From positions 549,592-613,591 of the forward strand of contig NZ_JAGKTC010000002.1 of NCBI RefSeq assembly GCF_017939625.1: 64,000 nucleotides of DNA, written 5' to 3'. This stretch comes from Pseudoxanthomonas helianthi. GTDB taxonomy: Bacteria; Pseudomonadota; Gammaproteobacteria; Xanthomonadales; Xanthomonadaceae. Below, piece by piece: positions 1-8,320 of the stretch. Under the pieces are notes generated by a model. It made no database searches, was not told the origin of the DNA, and worked only from the letters and a program-made list of their open reading frames with translations. The position numbers were made by a program, and so were the translations under genes. Each line of letters opens with the position of its first letter. The stretch's first letter is position 1.

Positions 1-1
1 G

Positions 2-73
2 CGTAGGGTGGGCCCCGGCCCACCGTTCCGGAAACCCGATGCATTGCGATGGTGGGCTGGAGCCCACCCTACG
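2..73. repeat. Palindromic intergenic repeat, GTAGGG(C/T)GGGC family, copy 1
   Basis: The arms CGTAGGGTGGGC (2-13) and GCCCACCCTACG (62-73) are perfect complements, and a second CCCACC/GGTGGG pair (19-24 with 51-56) is nested inside. The same family recurs at 58295-58363 with nearly the same arm sequence. The element ends 11 bases before the pheT start and may extend left beyond the window. It looks like a REP-type dispersed repeat; no transposase gene is nearby. Confidence 0.75.
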
Positions 74-84
74 GATCACGAACG

Positions 85-2463
85 ATGAAATTCTCCGAAA
101 ACTGGCTGCGTTCCCACGTGCCGACCACCGCGACGCGCGACGAGCTCGCCGCGACGCTGACGGCGATCGGCCTGGAAGTCGAAGACGTCACCGCGCTGGG
201 CGAATCGCTGGACAAGGTGGTGGTGGCTCGCATCGTGTCCGCCGAAAAACACCCGGAAGCCGACCGCTTGCAGGTGTGCCGGGTCGATGCCGGGCAAGGC
301 GAGCCCTTGCAGATCGTCTGCGGCGCGCCGAACGCGCGCGCCGGCCTGGTCGCGCCGCTGGCGATGGTCGGGGCGAAGTTCGGCGATTTCCAGATCAAGG
401 CGGCCAAGCTGCGCGGGGTGGAATCGAACGGCATGCTGTGCTCGGCCAAGGAACTGGGCATCGATGCCGACGCCTCCGGCCTGCTGGAGCTGCCCGACGA
501 CGCGCCGATCGGCACGCCCGTCGCCGAGTACCTCGGCCTGCCCGACGCCAGCATCGAGATCAAGCTGACCCCGAACCGCGCCGATTGCTTCAGCGTGCGC
601 GGCATCGCCTACGACGTGGCCGCCGCCACCGGCAGCGAGGTCGTGCCGTTCGACGCGACGCCGGTGGCGCAGGCGATCGATTCGGAGCTGAAGATCGAGT
701 TGAACGCCGGCGCCGATGCGCCGCGCTATTGCGGCCGCGCGATCGAAGGCGTCGACCCGGCGGCGAAGACGCCGGTATGGATGGCGGAGCGCCTGCGCCG
801 CAGCGGCGTGCGCCCGGTGTCGCTGCTGGTCGACGTCACCCAGTACGTGATGCTGGAACTCGGCCAGCCGATGCACGCGTTCGACCGCGACACCCTGGCC
901 GGTCCGGTCGGCGTGCGCAAGTCGCGCACGGGCGAAAGCGTCAAGCTGCTCGACGGCCGCGAAGCGCAGCTCGACGACGACTTCCTGGTCATCACCGATG
1001 CCGACCGCGTGGTGGCGCTGGCGGGGGTGATGGGCGGCTTCGACACCCGCGTCACCGAGGCGACCAGGAACGTGTTCCTCGAGGCCGCGCATTTCGCCCC
1101 GGCGGCGATCATCGGCCGCGGCCGCAAGCTGGGCCTGCACACCGACGCTTCGCATCGCTTCGAGCGCGGCGTGGATCCGGAGCTGCCGCGACAGGCGATC
1201 GAGGTCGCGACGCGGCTGGTGGTCGGACTGGCCGGCGGCAAACCCGGTCCCGCGACCGAAGCGGTATTGTCCGAGGCGCTGCCGCGCATGGCCGCGATCG
1301 CCTTGCGCCGCGCGCGCATCGCCCGCGTGCTGGGCATCGAGATCGCCGACGCCGAAGTCGAGCGCATCCTGCGCGCGCTGGGCATGCAGGTCGCGGCGTC
1401 GGCCGATGGCTGGAGCGTCGTCGCGCCGAGCCGTCGCTTCGACATCGCCATCGAGGAAGACCTGATCGAGGAGCTGGCGCGCATCCATGGCTACGAGCGC
1501 ATTCCGACCACGCTGCCCTCCGGTGCGGCGCGCATCGCCGCGCCCAGCGAAACCCGCGTGGACGACGCCAGCCTGCGCCGCCAGCTGGTCGCGCGCGATT
1601 GCCTGGAGACCGTCAACTACGCCTTCGTCGACGCCGGACTGCTGAAGCTGTGGGGCGCCGGGGCGGGCGCAGTGCCGTTGGCCAACCCGCTCAGCGCCGA
1701 GCTGGCGGTGATGCGCACCCGGCTGCTGCCGGGCCTGGTATCCGCGCTGCAACGCAACGTCGCCCGTCAGGCGGGGCGGGTGCGTCTGTTCGAACTCGGC
1801 AATGTTTTCGCGGCGCCCGCGTCGCATGGCGATGCCCCGCTCGAAACCCTGCGCATCGCCGCCGCGGTCTGCGGCGATGCGCGCGCCGAGCAATGGGGCG
1901 AAGCCGCGCGCAAGGTCGATTTCCACGACCTGAAGGGCGACCTCGAGAGTCTTGCCGCGGCCTCCGGCGCGGAGCTGGAGTATCGCCCGTCCGCCGAAGG
2001 CTTCGGCCACCCGGGCCGCTCGGCCGACGTCTATCGCGATGGGGTGAAGATCGGCTGGATCGGACAGCTGCACCCGCGCCTGCAACGCGCCCTGGACCTG
2101 GACACGGAAGTGGTCGCGTTCGAAGTGGATCTCGCGTCCTTGGCCGCGCGCGCGCTGCCGAAGGCCGCCGAGCTTTCCAGGTTCCCCTCGGTGCGTCGCG
2201 ACCTGGCCGTACTGGTCGGCGAGCAGGTCGGTTGGGCTGAACTGGCCGCGACGGTCGAGAGGGCCGCGGGGCCGATTTTGCGCGATCTTCACCTGTTCGA
2301 CCGGTATGTTGGCCGTGGCGTCGAATCGGGTCAAAAGAGCTTGGCTATGGGCTTGATTTTGCAGGACAAATCACGCACCCTGACCGACCGCGACGTGGAA
2401 GCGGTAGTCGCGGGGGTGGTCGAGGCCATTGGCCGCGAACATGGCGCGAAGATCCGCGCCTGA
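85..2463 (+). CDS. pheT: Phenylalanyl-tRNA synthetase beta subunit
   Basis: Beta subunit of the cytoplasmic alpha2beta2 enzyme that charges tRNA-Phe. The 792-residue product has the normal family length. It carries the N-terminal EMAP-type tRNA-binding domain (VVVARIVSAEKHPEADRL from about residue 45), the B3/B4 editing and B5 regions in the middle, and the C-terminal ferredoxin-fold anticodon-binding domain starting near residue 700 (FPSVRRDLAVLV). The start is placed at ATG 85 because family members begin MKFSE-WLR; an in-frame ATG at 49 lies inside the palindromic repeat and would add 12 unrelated residues. pheS is expected just upstream, outside the window. ihfA follows after 37 bp, the arrangement usual in gammaproteobacteria. 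Confidence 0.97.
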   Translation: MKFSENWLRSHVPTTATRDELAATLTAIGLEVEDVTALGESLDKVVVARIVSAEKHPEADRLQVCRVDAGQGEPLQIVCGAPNARAGLVAPLAMVGAKFGDFQIKAAKLRGVESNGMLCSAKELGIDADASGLLELPDDAPIGTPVAEYLGLPDASIEIKLTPNRADCFSVRGIAYDVAAATGSEVVPFDATPVAQAIDSELKIELNAGADAPRYCGRAIEGVDPAAKTPVWMAERLRRSGVRPVSLLVDVTQYVMLELGQPMHAFDRDTLAGPVGVRKSRTGESVKLLDGREAQLDDDFLVITDADRVVALAGVMGGFDTRVTEATRNVFLEAAHFAPAAIIGRGRKLGLHTDASHRFERGVDPELPRQAIEVATRLVVGLAGGKPGPATEAVLSEALPRMAAIALRRARIARVLGIEIADAEVERILRALGMQVAASADGWSVVAPSRRFDIAIEEDLIEELARIHGYERIPTTLPSGAARIAAPSETRVDDASLRRQLVARDCLETVNYAFVDAGLLKLWGAGAGAVPLANPLSAELAVMRTRLLPGLVSALQRNVARQAGRVRLFELGNVFAAPASHGDAPLETLRIAAAVCGDARAEQWGEAARKVDFHDLKGDLESLAAASGAELEYRPSAEGFGHPGRSADVYRDGVKIGWIGQLHPRLQRALDLDTEVVAFEVDLASLAARALPKAAELSRFPSVRRDLAVLVGEQVGWAELAATVERAAGPILRDLHLFDRYVGRGVESGQKSLAMGLILQDKSRTLTDRDVEAVVAGVVEAIGREHGAKIRA

Positions 2464-2500
2464 GCCCGCCGCGACAGGAAAGAAGGAATAGGGGACGGTG

Positions 2501-2818
2501 ATGGCACTGACCAAGGCGGAAATGTCCGAGCGTCTGTTCGACGAAGTCGGCCTGAACAAGCGCGAGGCGAAGGAATTCGTCGACGCCTATTTCGACGTGC
2601 TGCGCGAGGCGCTGGAGCAGGGCCGCCAGGTCAAGCTGTCCGGCTTCGGCAACTTCGACCTGCGCCGCAAGAACCAGCGCCCCGGCCGCAACCCCAAGAC
2701 CGGCGAGGAGATCCCGATCTCCGCCCGTACCGTGGTCACCTTCCGTCCCGGGCAGAAGCTGAAGGAACGCGTCGAAGCCTTCGCCGGCGCCAACGCCAGC
2801 GAGGCCGGACATGCTTGA
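2501..2818 (+). CDS. ihfA: Integration host factor alpha subunit
   Basis: Small DNA-bending protein of the HU/IHF family. It pairs with IhfB and acts in nucleoid structure, transcription and recombination. The 105-residue product contains the family signature [20 protein letters not shown], whose beta-arm bears the DNA-intercalating proline, and it starts [15 protein letters not shown] as IHF-alpha proteins do. A GTG codon directly precedes the ATG at 2501; the purine-rich AGGAAAGAAGGAA upstream serves either. It follows pheT by 37 bp and its stop overlaps the start of the downstream MerR gene by 8 bases, so pheT-ihfA-merR is likely one operon. Confidence 0.96.
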   Translation: MALTKAEMSERLFDEVGLNKREAKEFVDAYFDVLREALEQGRQVKLSGFGNFDLRRKNQRPGRNPKTGEEIPISARTVVTFRPGQKLKERVEAFAGANASEAGHA

Positions 2819-3167
2819 TCCGGGCAGCAACAAGGAACTGCCGCCGATTCCGGCCAAGCGCTACTTCACCATCGGCGAAGTCAGCGAGCTGTGCGACGTC
2901 AAGCCGCACGTGCTGCGCTACTGGGAAACCGAGTTCCCCAGCCTGGAGCCGGTCAAGCGCCGCGGCAACCGCCGCTACTACCAGCGCCACGACGTGCTGA
3001 TGGTGCGGCAGATCCGCGGCCTGCTGTACGAACAGGGCTACACCATCGGCGGCGCGCGCCTGCGCCTGGAGGGCGATGGCGCCCGCCAGGAGTCGGCGTT
3101 GAGCAACCAGATCGTCAAGCAGGTGCGGATGGAGCTCGAGGAAATCCTGCACCTGCTGCGGCGTTGA
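2811..3167 (+). CDS. MerR-family transcriptional regulator (short form)
   Basis: A 118-residue protein with an N-terminal MerR winged helix-turn-helix ([20 protein letters not shown], then WE-EFP--P-K-RGNRRYY, residues about 17-58) and a short helical tail. It lacks the effector-binding cysteines of metal-sensing MerR proteins. Family members in this genomic place are annotated only as MerR-type regulators; target and signal are not known to me. The start overlaps the ihfA stop by 8 bases, which implies translational coupling. It is the last gene before tRNA-Pro. Confidence 0.9.
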   Translation: MLDPGSNKELPPIPAKRYFTIGEVSELCDVKPHVLRYWETEFPSLEPVKRRGNRRYYQRHDVLMVRQIRGLLYEQGYTIGGARLRLEGDGARQESALSNQIVKQVRMELEEILHLLRR

Positions 3168-3200
3168 GCCGACGGTCGGGAATGCTTGCGGCAAACCCGC

Positions 3201-3206
3201 TATAAT
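3201..3206 (+). promoter_or_regulatory. Candidate -10 element for tRNA-Pro
   Basis: A consensus TATAAT lies 40 bases before the tRNA-Pro 5' end. I do not see a good -35 hexamer at 16-18 bases upstream. A short GC hairpin (CCCGC/GCGGG, about 3213-3226) lies between this box and the tRNA and would be part of the precursor leader. Confidence 0.4.
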
Positions 3207-3246
3207 TCGCGTCCCGCTTCGGCGGGCCTGTCAGTTCCCTCGGAAT

Positions 3247-3323
3247 CGGGGTATAGCGCAGCCTGGTAGCGCACCAGTCTGGGGGACTGGTGGTCGTCGG
3301 TTCGAATCCGGCTACCCCGACCA
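3247..3323 (+). tRNA. tRNA-Pro(GGG)
   Basis: A 77-base cloverleaf. The acceptor stem is CGGGGTA/TACCCCG, the D arm contains AGCGCAGCCTGGTAGCGC, and the anticodon stem CCAGT/ACTGG encloses the loop CTGGGGG, giving anticodon GGG. The T arm is GTCGGTTCGAATCCGGC. The 3' ACCA is encoded. The gene reads proline codon CCC (and CCU by wobble). It is followed at once by a strong terminator, so it is transcribed alone or as the end of the ihfA-merR transcript. Confidence 0.97.
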
Positions 3324-3348
3324 TTCCGGGAACGACAAGGTGAACATG

Positions 3349-3375
3349 AAAAAGCCCGCCTCGCGCGGGCTTTTT
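3349..3375 (+). terminator. Rho-independent terminator after tRNA-Pro
   Basis: The stem AAAAAGCCCGC/GCGGGCTTTTT has a short CTCGC-type loop and ends in a run of five T. It starts 25 bases after the tRNA CCA end. The A-run/T-run symmetry could let it work in both directions. Confidence 0.9.
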
Positions 3376-3517
3376 CGTGCCGACTTCCGCGTCGTGCTCG
3401 CATCGATCCTGACCGGCGGCTTTCCGAAACCCGCGGCTGCATCCGAAAGAACGAAAATTTGATGCTTGCGTTGCGGCGGCTGCGTAAGCTGCGCGCGCCC
3501 CAGGGAACGAGGTCGTC

Positions 3518-4543
3518 ATGCGTCTGCAGTGGATCGCGTTGTGCTTGTTGTCGCCGCTCGTCTGTTTCGCCCAATCCCCGCAATCCCCAGACTCGCCGCA
3601 ACCCGCCGCAGCGACGGACGGCACGCCGGTACGCGACTTGGAGGTGGTGGTCGTGACCGGCGCGCAACCGGGCCCGGGCATGTGGAAAGTATCCAAGGGC
3701 GACCATGCGCTGTGGATACTCGGTACCGTGTCGCCCTTACCCAGTGGAATGGACTGGAAATCGAATGAGGTGGTGGCCGTTCTGAAGCAATCCGACGAAG
3801 TCCTCGCTGCGCCGGGTCTCGCCGTGGATGCCGACATCGGGGTGTTTCGCGGGCTTCTTCTGCTGCCGTCGGCACTCAAGGCGGGCAAGAACCCGGATGG
3901 GAAGACACTGCAGGAAGTGTTGCCGGCCTCCATGTACGAGCGATGGGCGGCAATGAAGCCCCGCTACTTCGGTCGCGACAAGGGCATCGAGAAAAGGCGC
4001 CCGCTATTGGTCGCCAACGAGCTCTATGCCCAAGCCAACCGGCGGGCTGGATTGGGCCGGAAACCGGTCATCTCCCCGGTGATCAACGGGGTGCTCAAGG
4101 AGCGGAGCATGAAGCTGACGCCCACGACTCTCAAGATCCGGATAGAGGATCCAAAGGCGGCCATCGAGGAATTCAGCCGGGAGAACGTCAACGACCTGGA
4201 TTGTTTTCGCACTGCGCTGGACCGCGTCGAAAGGGACATGCCGGCGCTGGTTGCGCGTGCCAATGCCTGGGCTACCGGCGATATCGAAGCGTTGCGTGCA
4301 TTGCCGGTCGAGAACCAGCAAAGGGTATGTACGAAGGCGTTCGTCGGAGGCGAGTATGCGAAGAAGCGCGGCATCATCGATGTCGAGGCTCGCATCCGGG
4401 CCAAATGGCTGGAAGTCGCCGAAGCCGCATTGGCGAAGAACAAGACGACGTTCGCGACTTTAGAGATGTCCGACGTGTTGACGGCGGATGGCTATCTGGC
4501 TGCGCTGCAGGCCAAGGGCTACACGGTCGAAGCGCCCGAGTAA
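3518..4543 (+). CDS. Secreted TraB/GumN-family protein
   Basis: A 341-residue protein with a Sec signal peptide (MRLQWIALCLLSPLVCFAQ) and the TraB/GumN family hallmark near residues 53-75 (PGMWKVSKGDHALWILGT followed by SPLPSGMDW). The family has weak kinship to TIKI-type metalloproteases and to the gumN product of the Xanthomonas gum cluster. No enzymatic activity is established for this branch, so only the family is called. The usual GX2H of TIKI/EreA-type enzymes is not obvious here. The gene stands alone, convergent with dxs (13 bp between stops), and a terminator for tRNA-Pro lies upstream. Confidence 0.85.
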   Translation: MRLQWIALCLLSPLVCFAQSPQSPDSPQPAAATDGTPVRDLEVVVVTGAQPGPGMWKVSKGDHALWILGTVSPLPSGMDWKSNEVVAVLKQSDEVLAAPGLAVDADIGVFRGLLLLPSALKAGKNPDGKTLQEVLPASMYERWAAMKPRYFGRDKGIEKRRPLLVANELYAQANRRAGLGRKPVISPVINGVLKERSMKLTPTTLKIRIEDPKAAIEEFSRENVNDLDCFRTALDRVERDMPALVARANAWATGDIEALRALPVENQQRVCTKAFVGGEYAKKRGIIDVEARIRAKWLEVAEAALAKNKTTFATLEMSDVLTADGYLAALQAKGYTVEAPE

Positions 4544-4556
4544 CTGGCGTCGGTCT

Positions 4557-6461
4557 TCAGCCCGCCGCGCTGCGCGGCTCGGTCGCCGCCAGTTGCGGCC
4601 AGCGCTTGAGGATCGACGCACGGATGCCATCGGCGTCGATGCCGGCTTCGGCCAGCAGCTGTTCGCGGCTGGCGTGGTGCTGGAACGCATCGGGCAGGCC
4701 CAGGTGCAGCACCGGCAGGGCGATGCCTTCGGCGCTGAGCAGTTCGGCGACGCCGGAGCCCGCGCCGCCGGCGATCACGTTGTCCTCGACGGTGACGAAG
4801 CCGTCGTGGGCCTTTGCCAGTTCGAGCACCAAGGCGCGATCCAGCGGCTTGACGAAGCGCATGTTGACGAGAGTCAGGTCGAAGTCGCGGGCGACCTGTT
4901 CGGCGGCGGCTACGGTCGAACCGAATGCGAGCACGGCAACGCGCGAACCGCGCTGGCGAAGTTCCGCCTTGCCGATCGGCAGCGTTTCCAGCGATGCGTC
5001 GACCGCGACGCCAGGACCGGTGCCGCGCGGATAGCGCACCGCGGCCGGACCTTCGAAACGGAAACCGGTGCTGAGCATCTGCCGGCATTCGTTCTCGTCC
5101 GCCGGCGCCATCACGACCATGTTCGGCACGCAACGCAGGTAGCTGAGGTCGAGGTTGCCCGCGTGCGTCGCGCCGTCCGGGCCGACCACGCCGCCGCGAT
5201 CGATGGCGAACAGCACGTCGAGGTTCTGGATGGCGACGTCGTGCACGAGCTGGTCGTAGCCGCGCTGCAGGAAGGTCGAATAGATCGCGACGACAGGCTT
5301 GGCGCCTTCGCAGGCCATGCCCGCGGCCAGCGTGACCGCGTGCTGTTCGGCGATGGCCACGTCGAAATAGCGCTGCGGGTATTCCTTGCTGAAGCGCACC
5401 AGGCCGGAGCCTTCGCGCATCGCCGGGGTGATTCCAAGCAAGGTCGGATCGGCGGCGGCCATGTCGCACAGCCAGTCGCCGAACACGTCGGTGTAGGTCG
5501 GCTTCTTCGCCCCGGCCTTGGCGACCAATCCCTTCTCCGGATCGAACGGGCCGACCGCGTGATAGCCGATCTGGTCGCCTTCGGCCAGTTCGTAGCCCTT
5601 GCCCTTGGTGGTGATGATGTGCAGCAGCTGCGGGCCCTTGAGGCCCTTCAGCATCTTCAGTGTCTTCACCAGCGCATCGATGTCGTGGCCGTCGATCGGG
5701 CCGGTGTAGTGGAAGCCCATTTCCTCGAACAGCGTGGACGGCACGAACATGCCCTTCCAGTGTTCTTCCCAACGCTTCATGAAACGCGCAGGCGGCTTGC
5801 GCTTGTCGCCGAGCAGCTTCTTGCCGCCCTCGCGGATCGCGTTCAGCGTGCGGCTGCCGGTCATGCGGCCGAGCATCTTGGTCAGTCCGCCCACGTTCTC
5901 CGAGATCGACATCTGGTTGTCGTTGAGGATCACCAGCAGGTTCGGCTCGTCTTCCATGCCGCCGGCGTGCATCAAAGCTTCGAAGGCCATGCCGCCCGTC
6001 ATCGCGCCGTCGCCGATCACTGCCACGACCTTGCGATCGTCGCCGGCGCGCGCATTCGCGATCGCCATGCCCAGCGCGGCGGAAATCGATGTGGACGAAT
6101 GGCCGACGCCGAAGGTGTCGTATTCGCTTTCCTCGCGCTTCGGGAACGGAGCGACGCCTCCAGCCTGTTTGACCGTATGGATGCGGTCGCGCCGGCCGGT
6201 GAGGATCTTGTGAGGATAGGTCTGGTGGCCGACGTCCCAGACCAGACGGTCGACCGGCGTGTCGTACAGCCAGTGCAGGGCCACGGTCAGCTCGATCACG
6301 CCCAGGCCGGCGCCGAAATGACCACCGACGCGCGCGACCTGTTCGATCAGGTAGGCACGCAGTTCCTCGGCGATGGGGGGCAGTTCGGCCTCATCGAACC
6401 CGCGTAGGTCGGCAGGCGTGTCGATGCGCGAGAGGCGCGGATAGCGGGCGGGATCGATCAT
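4557..6461 (-). CDS. dxs: 1-deoxy-D-xylulose-5-phosphate synthase
   Basis: Thiamine-diphosphate enzyme that condenses pyruvate and glyceraldehyde-3-phosphate to DXP, the first step of the MEP isoprenoid pathway. The 634-residue protein has the cofactor motif [18 protein letters not shown] in the N-terminal domain, the pyrimidine-binding domain ([19 protein letters not shown]) and a C-terminal transketolase-like domain ([15 protein letters not shown]). The start at 6461 ([10 protein letters not shown]) is chosen because the 30 upstream in-frame residues are not family-like. Later MEP genes ispD and ispF are in this window near 51 kb. The gene appears monocistronic; the gap upstream holds a repeat. 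Confidence 0.96.
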   Translation of the reverse strand: MIDPARYPRLSRIDTPADLRGFDEAELPPIAEELRAYLIEQVARVGGHFGAGLGVIELTVALHWLYDTPVDRLVWDVGHQTYPHKILTGRRDRIHTVKQAGGVAPFPKREESEYDTFGVGHSSTSISAALGMAIANARAGDDRKVVAVIGDGAMTGGMAFEALMHAGGMEDEPNLLVILNDNQMSISENVGGLTKMLGRMTGSRTLNAIREGGKKLLGDKRKPPARFMKRWEEHWKGMFVPSTLFEEMGFHYTGPIDGHDIDALVKTLKMLKGLKGPQLLHIITTKGKGYELAEGDQIGYHAVGPFDPEKGLVAKAGAKKPTYTDVFGDWLCDMAAADPTLLGITPAMREGSGLVRFSKEYPQRYFDVAIAEQHAVTLAAGMACEGAKPVVAIYSTFLQRGYDQLVHDVAIQNLDVLFAIDRGGVVGPDGATHAGNLDLSYLRCVPNMVVMAPADENECRQMLSTGFRFEGPAAVRYPRGTGPGVAVDASLETLPIGKAELRQRGSRVAVLAFGSTVAAAEQVARDFDLTLVNMRFVKPLDRALVLELAKAHDGFVTVEDNVIAGGAGSGVAELLSAEGIALPVLHLGLPDAFQHHASREQLLAEAGIDADGIRASILKRWPQLAATEPRSAAG

Positions 6462-6542
6462 CGTGGCGGCAGCTGGCCCGTTGCCGGGCTTGGACCCGTA
6501 TTTTCCTCCCGTGCGAAGGGTGGGGCAAGTTGACGGGTGCCG

Positions 6543-6658
6543 GGGGATCACCCCCTTTGAAAAAGGGAGCAGGCGTTCGCGTAGCGAACGACGGGGGGAT
6601 TTGCGTGGAACGCCAGAAAAGCAAATTCCCCTCGGCCCCCTCTTCCAAAGAGGGAGGC
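6543..6658. repeat. Compound palindromic repeat upstream of dxs
   Basis: Three hairpins lie in series: CCCTTT/AAAAGGG (about 6552-6567), CGTTCGC-GTA-GCGAACG (6574-6590) and CCCTCTT/AAAGAGGG (about 6638-6655). A longer pairing of GGGGATTTGC with GCAAATTCCCC (6595-6604 with 6621-6631) carries one bulge. The stretch fills the gap between dxs and the HNH gene and has no coding signal. It resembles dispersed repeats of xanthomonads; that resemblance is from memory. Confidence 0.65.
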
Positions 6659-6665
6659 AGAGCGA

Positions 6666-7334
6666 TCAGACGATGCTGCGCGGGCGCTTCTTCGGCAGAT
6701 GAGCCTTCAGGAACGCCATCTGGTCGGCCAGGATGTTGCGGTTGGACAGGATCAGGTGCTCGATCCAGCTCGGCCGGTACGGTACCGCGAGCAACGGCAT
6801 GTTGGCCTGTTGCGGGGTGCGGTTGCTCTTGCGCGAATTGCAGTGGAAGCAGGCGCTGACAACGTTCTCCCAGATGTCCTTGCCGCCCTTGGACAGGGGC
6901 ATGACGTGATCGCGGGTCAGGTGCGGGCGGGTGAATTCATTGCCGCAGTACAGGCACAGGTGCGCGTCGCGGGCGAACAGCGCGGTGTTGGTCAGCGTGG
7001 GCGTGGGCGACAGTGCATGCGCGCGTGCCTGGCCGCGCGAGGCGACGATCGGATGCAGGTCGATGACGCTCTGTTCGCCGCTGAGCCGGCTGGTGCCGCC
7101 ATGCACGCGCAGGCAGGGATCGCCGAGAGTCCACGCCACTGCGCCGCGCGCGTACAGGCAGGCGGCGTCCTGCCAGTTGATCCAGTCGAGCACGCGGCCG
7201 TGTGCGTCCAGCGACAGCAGTCGCGGCGCGAAACGGGACACGGTGGAAGACGCTGCGGCGACCGGGTCGAGAGTCATTCCGGCAAGCGCCGGCCCGGTAT
7301 CGTCCAAGTGAAGCTGAGCGGGGTCTGCTTCCAT
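6666..7334 (-). CDS. HNH endonuclease-domain protein
   Basis: A 222-residue protein whose C-terminal half is an HNH nuclease: CLYC (127-130), RPHLTRDHVMPLSKGGKD with the catalytic His at about 143, W-N-V, and the second zinc pair CFHCN--K (162-169). The N-terminal 110 residues are not recognised. Stand-alone HNH proteins of this type are widespread and their targets are mostly unknown. They can be repair or processing nucleases, and nothing here (no methylase, no phage gene, no intron) indicates restriction or homing. A second possible start is Met20 (7277). It lies between dxs and the sirtuin gene on the same strand. Confidence 0.85.
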   Translation of the reverse strand: MEADPAQLHLDDTGPALAGMTLDPVAAASSTVSRFAPRLLSLDAHGRVLDWINWQDAACLYARGAVAWTLGDPCLRVHGGTSRLSGEQSVIDLHPIVASRGQARAHALSPTPTLTNTALFARDAHLCLYCGNEFTRPHLTRDHVMPLSKGGKDIWENVVSACFHCNSRKSNRTPQQANMPLLAVPYRPSWIEHLILSNRNILADQMAFLKAHLPKKRPRSIV

Positions 7335-7412
7335 GGGGAAAACAGCTTATACCCGAATGCTTACATTTTGTGAATCGCAGGCCCTGAATCTGGCGGCGAT
7401 TCGACGCCCGCG

Positions 7413-8267
7413 TCAGCCCGTGGCCGACAAGACCGGCGCCGGGCCCTCAAGCAGGAATGCCAACGCTTCCGCTCCGCTCGTCTCGAGCTTCAGCGAAAGC
7501 AGTTCGTCGGCGCGGGTGCGGCCCAGGTTGATCGCGGCGACCGGCAAGCCGTCGCGTGCAGCGGCCCGGACGAAGCGGAAACCGGACCAGACCATCAGCG
7601 AGGAACCGACCACCAGCACGGCATCGGATCGCGACAGGCGGAGGTTTGCGTCGACCACGCGTTCGCGCGGCACGTTCTCGCCGAAAAACACCACGTCCGG
7701 CTTCAGCAGGCCGCCGCAGGTCGCGCAGGCGGGCACATCGAACGAGGCGAAGTCGCGGCCTTCCAGGTCGGCGTCGCCGTCCGGGGCGATGCCCGCGTCG
7801 AGTCCGACCCAGCCGGGGTTGCGCGCGAGCAGTTCGCGCTGGAAATCCTCGCGCGGCGTGCGCGCTTCGCAACCCAGGCAGCGCACGGCATCGAGACGCC
7901 CGTGCAGGTCGATCACGCGCCGGCTGCCGGCGGCCTGGTGCAGGCCGTCGACGTTCTGGGTCAACAGCAGTTCGATCTTGCCTTTCGCTTCCAGCGCAGC
8001 CAGTGCGCGATGCACGGCGTTGGGGCGTGCGCGCCGGAAATACGACCAGCCGATCAGGCTGCGCGCCCAGTAGCGTCGGCGCGTCGTGTCGTCGCCGGTG
8101 AACGCCTGGAAAGTCACCGGCGGCGTGCGTTTCCATTCGCCGTTGGCGTCGCGGTAATCGGGAATGCCGGAGCCGGTGCTGACGCCGGCGCCAGTGATCA
8201 CGAACAGGCGGGCATGGCCTTCGATGAAGGCGCGGACCGAGTCGAGGTCGGTGTTTATCGCTTGCAT
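7413..8267 (-). CDS. NAD-dependent protein deacylase, sirtuin family (class II-like)
   Basis: A 284-residue Sir2 protein that removes acyl groups from lysine using NAD+. It shows GAGVSTGSGIPDYR (26-39), TQNVDGLH (103-110), catalytic His122 in DLHG, and four zinc cysteines (C130, C133, C181, C184). The GAG-STGSGIPDYR form and the 48-residue spacing between zinc pairs resemble class II (SIRT4-like) sirtuins more than E. coli CobB; that class call is my inference. The start at 8267 is chosen over a much longer in-frame extension that runs into the neighbouring gene. Its position next to an acyl-CoA dehydrogenase fits a link to acyl-CoA metabolism, without proof. Confidence 0.92.
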   Translation of the reverse strand: MQAINTDLDSVRAFIEGHARLFVITGAGVSTGSGIPDYRDANGEWKRTPPVTFQAFTGDDTTRRRYWARSLIGWSYFRRARPNAVHRALAALEAKGKIELLLTQNVDGLHQAAGSRRVIDLHGRLDAVRCLGCEARTPREDFQRELLARNPGWVGLDAGIAPDGDADLEGRDFASFDVPACATCGGLLKPDVVFFGENVPRERVVDANLRLSRSDAVLVVGSSLMVWSGFRFVRAAARDGLPVAAINLGRTRADELLSLKLETSGAEALAFLLEGPAPVLSATG

Positions 8268-8281
8268 GTAGCGGATTGTGC

Positions 8282-8312
8282 CTTCCCTCTCCCCGTCGAT
8301 GGGAGAGGGAAG
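8282..8312. repeat. Perfect 12-bp palindrome between sirtuin and acyl-CoA dehydrogenase genes
   Basis: CTTCCCTCTCCC and GGGAGAGGGAAG are perfect complements around a 7-base spacer. There is no T-run on the minus strand, so it is a weak terminator at best for the acyl-CoA dehydrogenase transcript. The sequence style matches the half-elements near 18.0 and 30.4 kb. Confidence 0.6.
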
Positions 8313-8320
8313 ATCAACGG

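Noticed and set aside
39-2334. Very long open frames on both strands over pheT (39-2240 plus strand, 76-2334 minus strand).
   Set aside because: They are Arg/Gly/Ala-rich shadow frames produced by high third-position GC; pheT has full family identity in its own frame.
6666-7334. Restriction or homing system around the HNH nuclease.
   Set aside because: No methyltransferase, intron or inteins nearby; flanking genes are dxs and a sirtuin.
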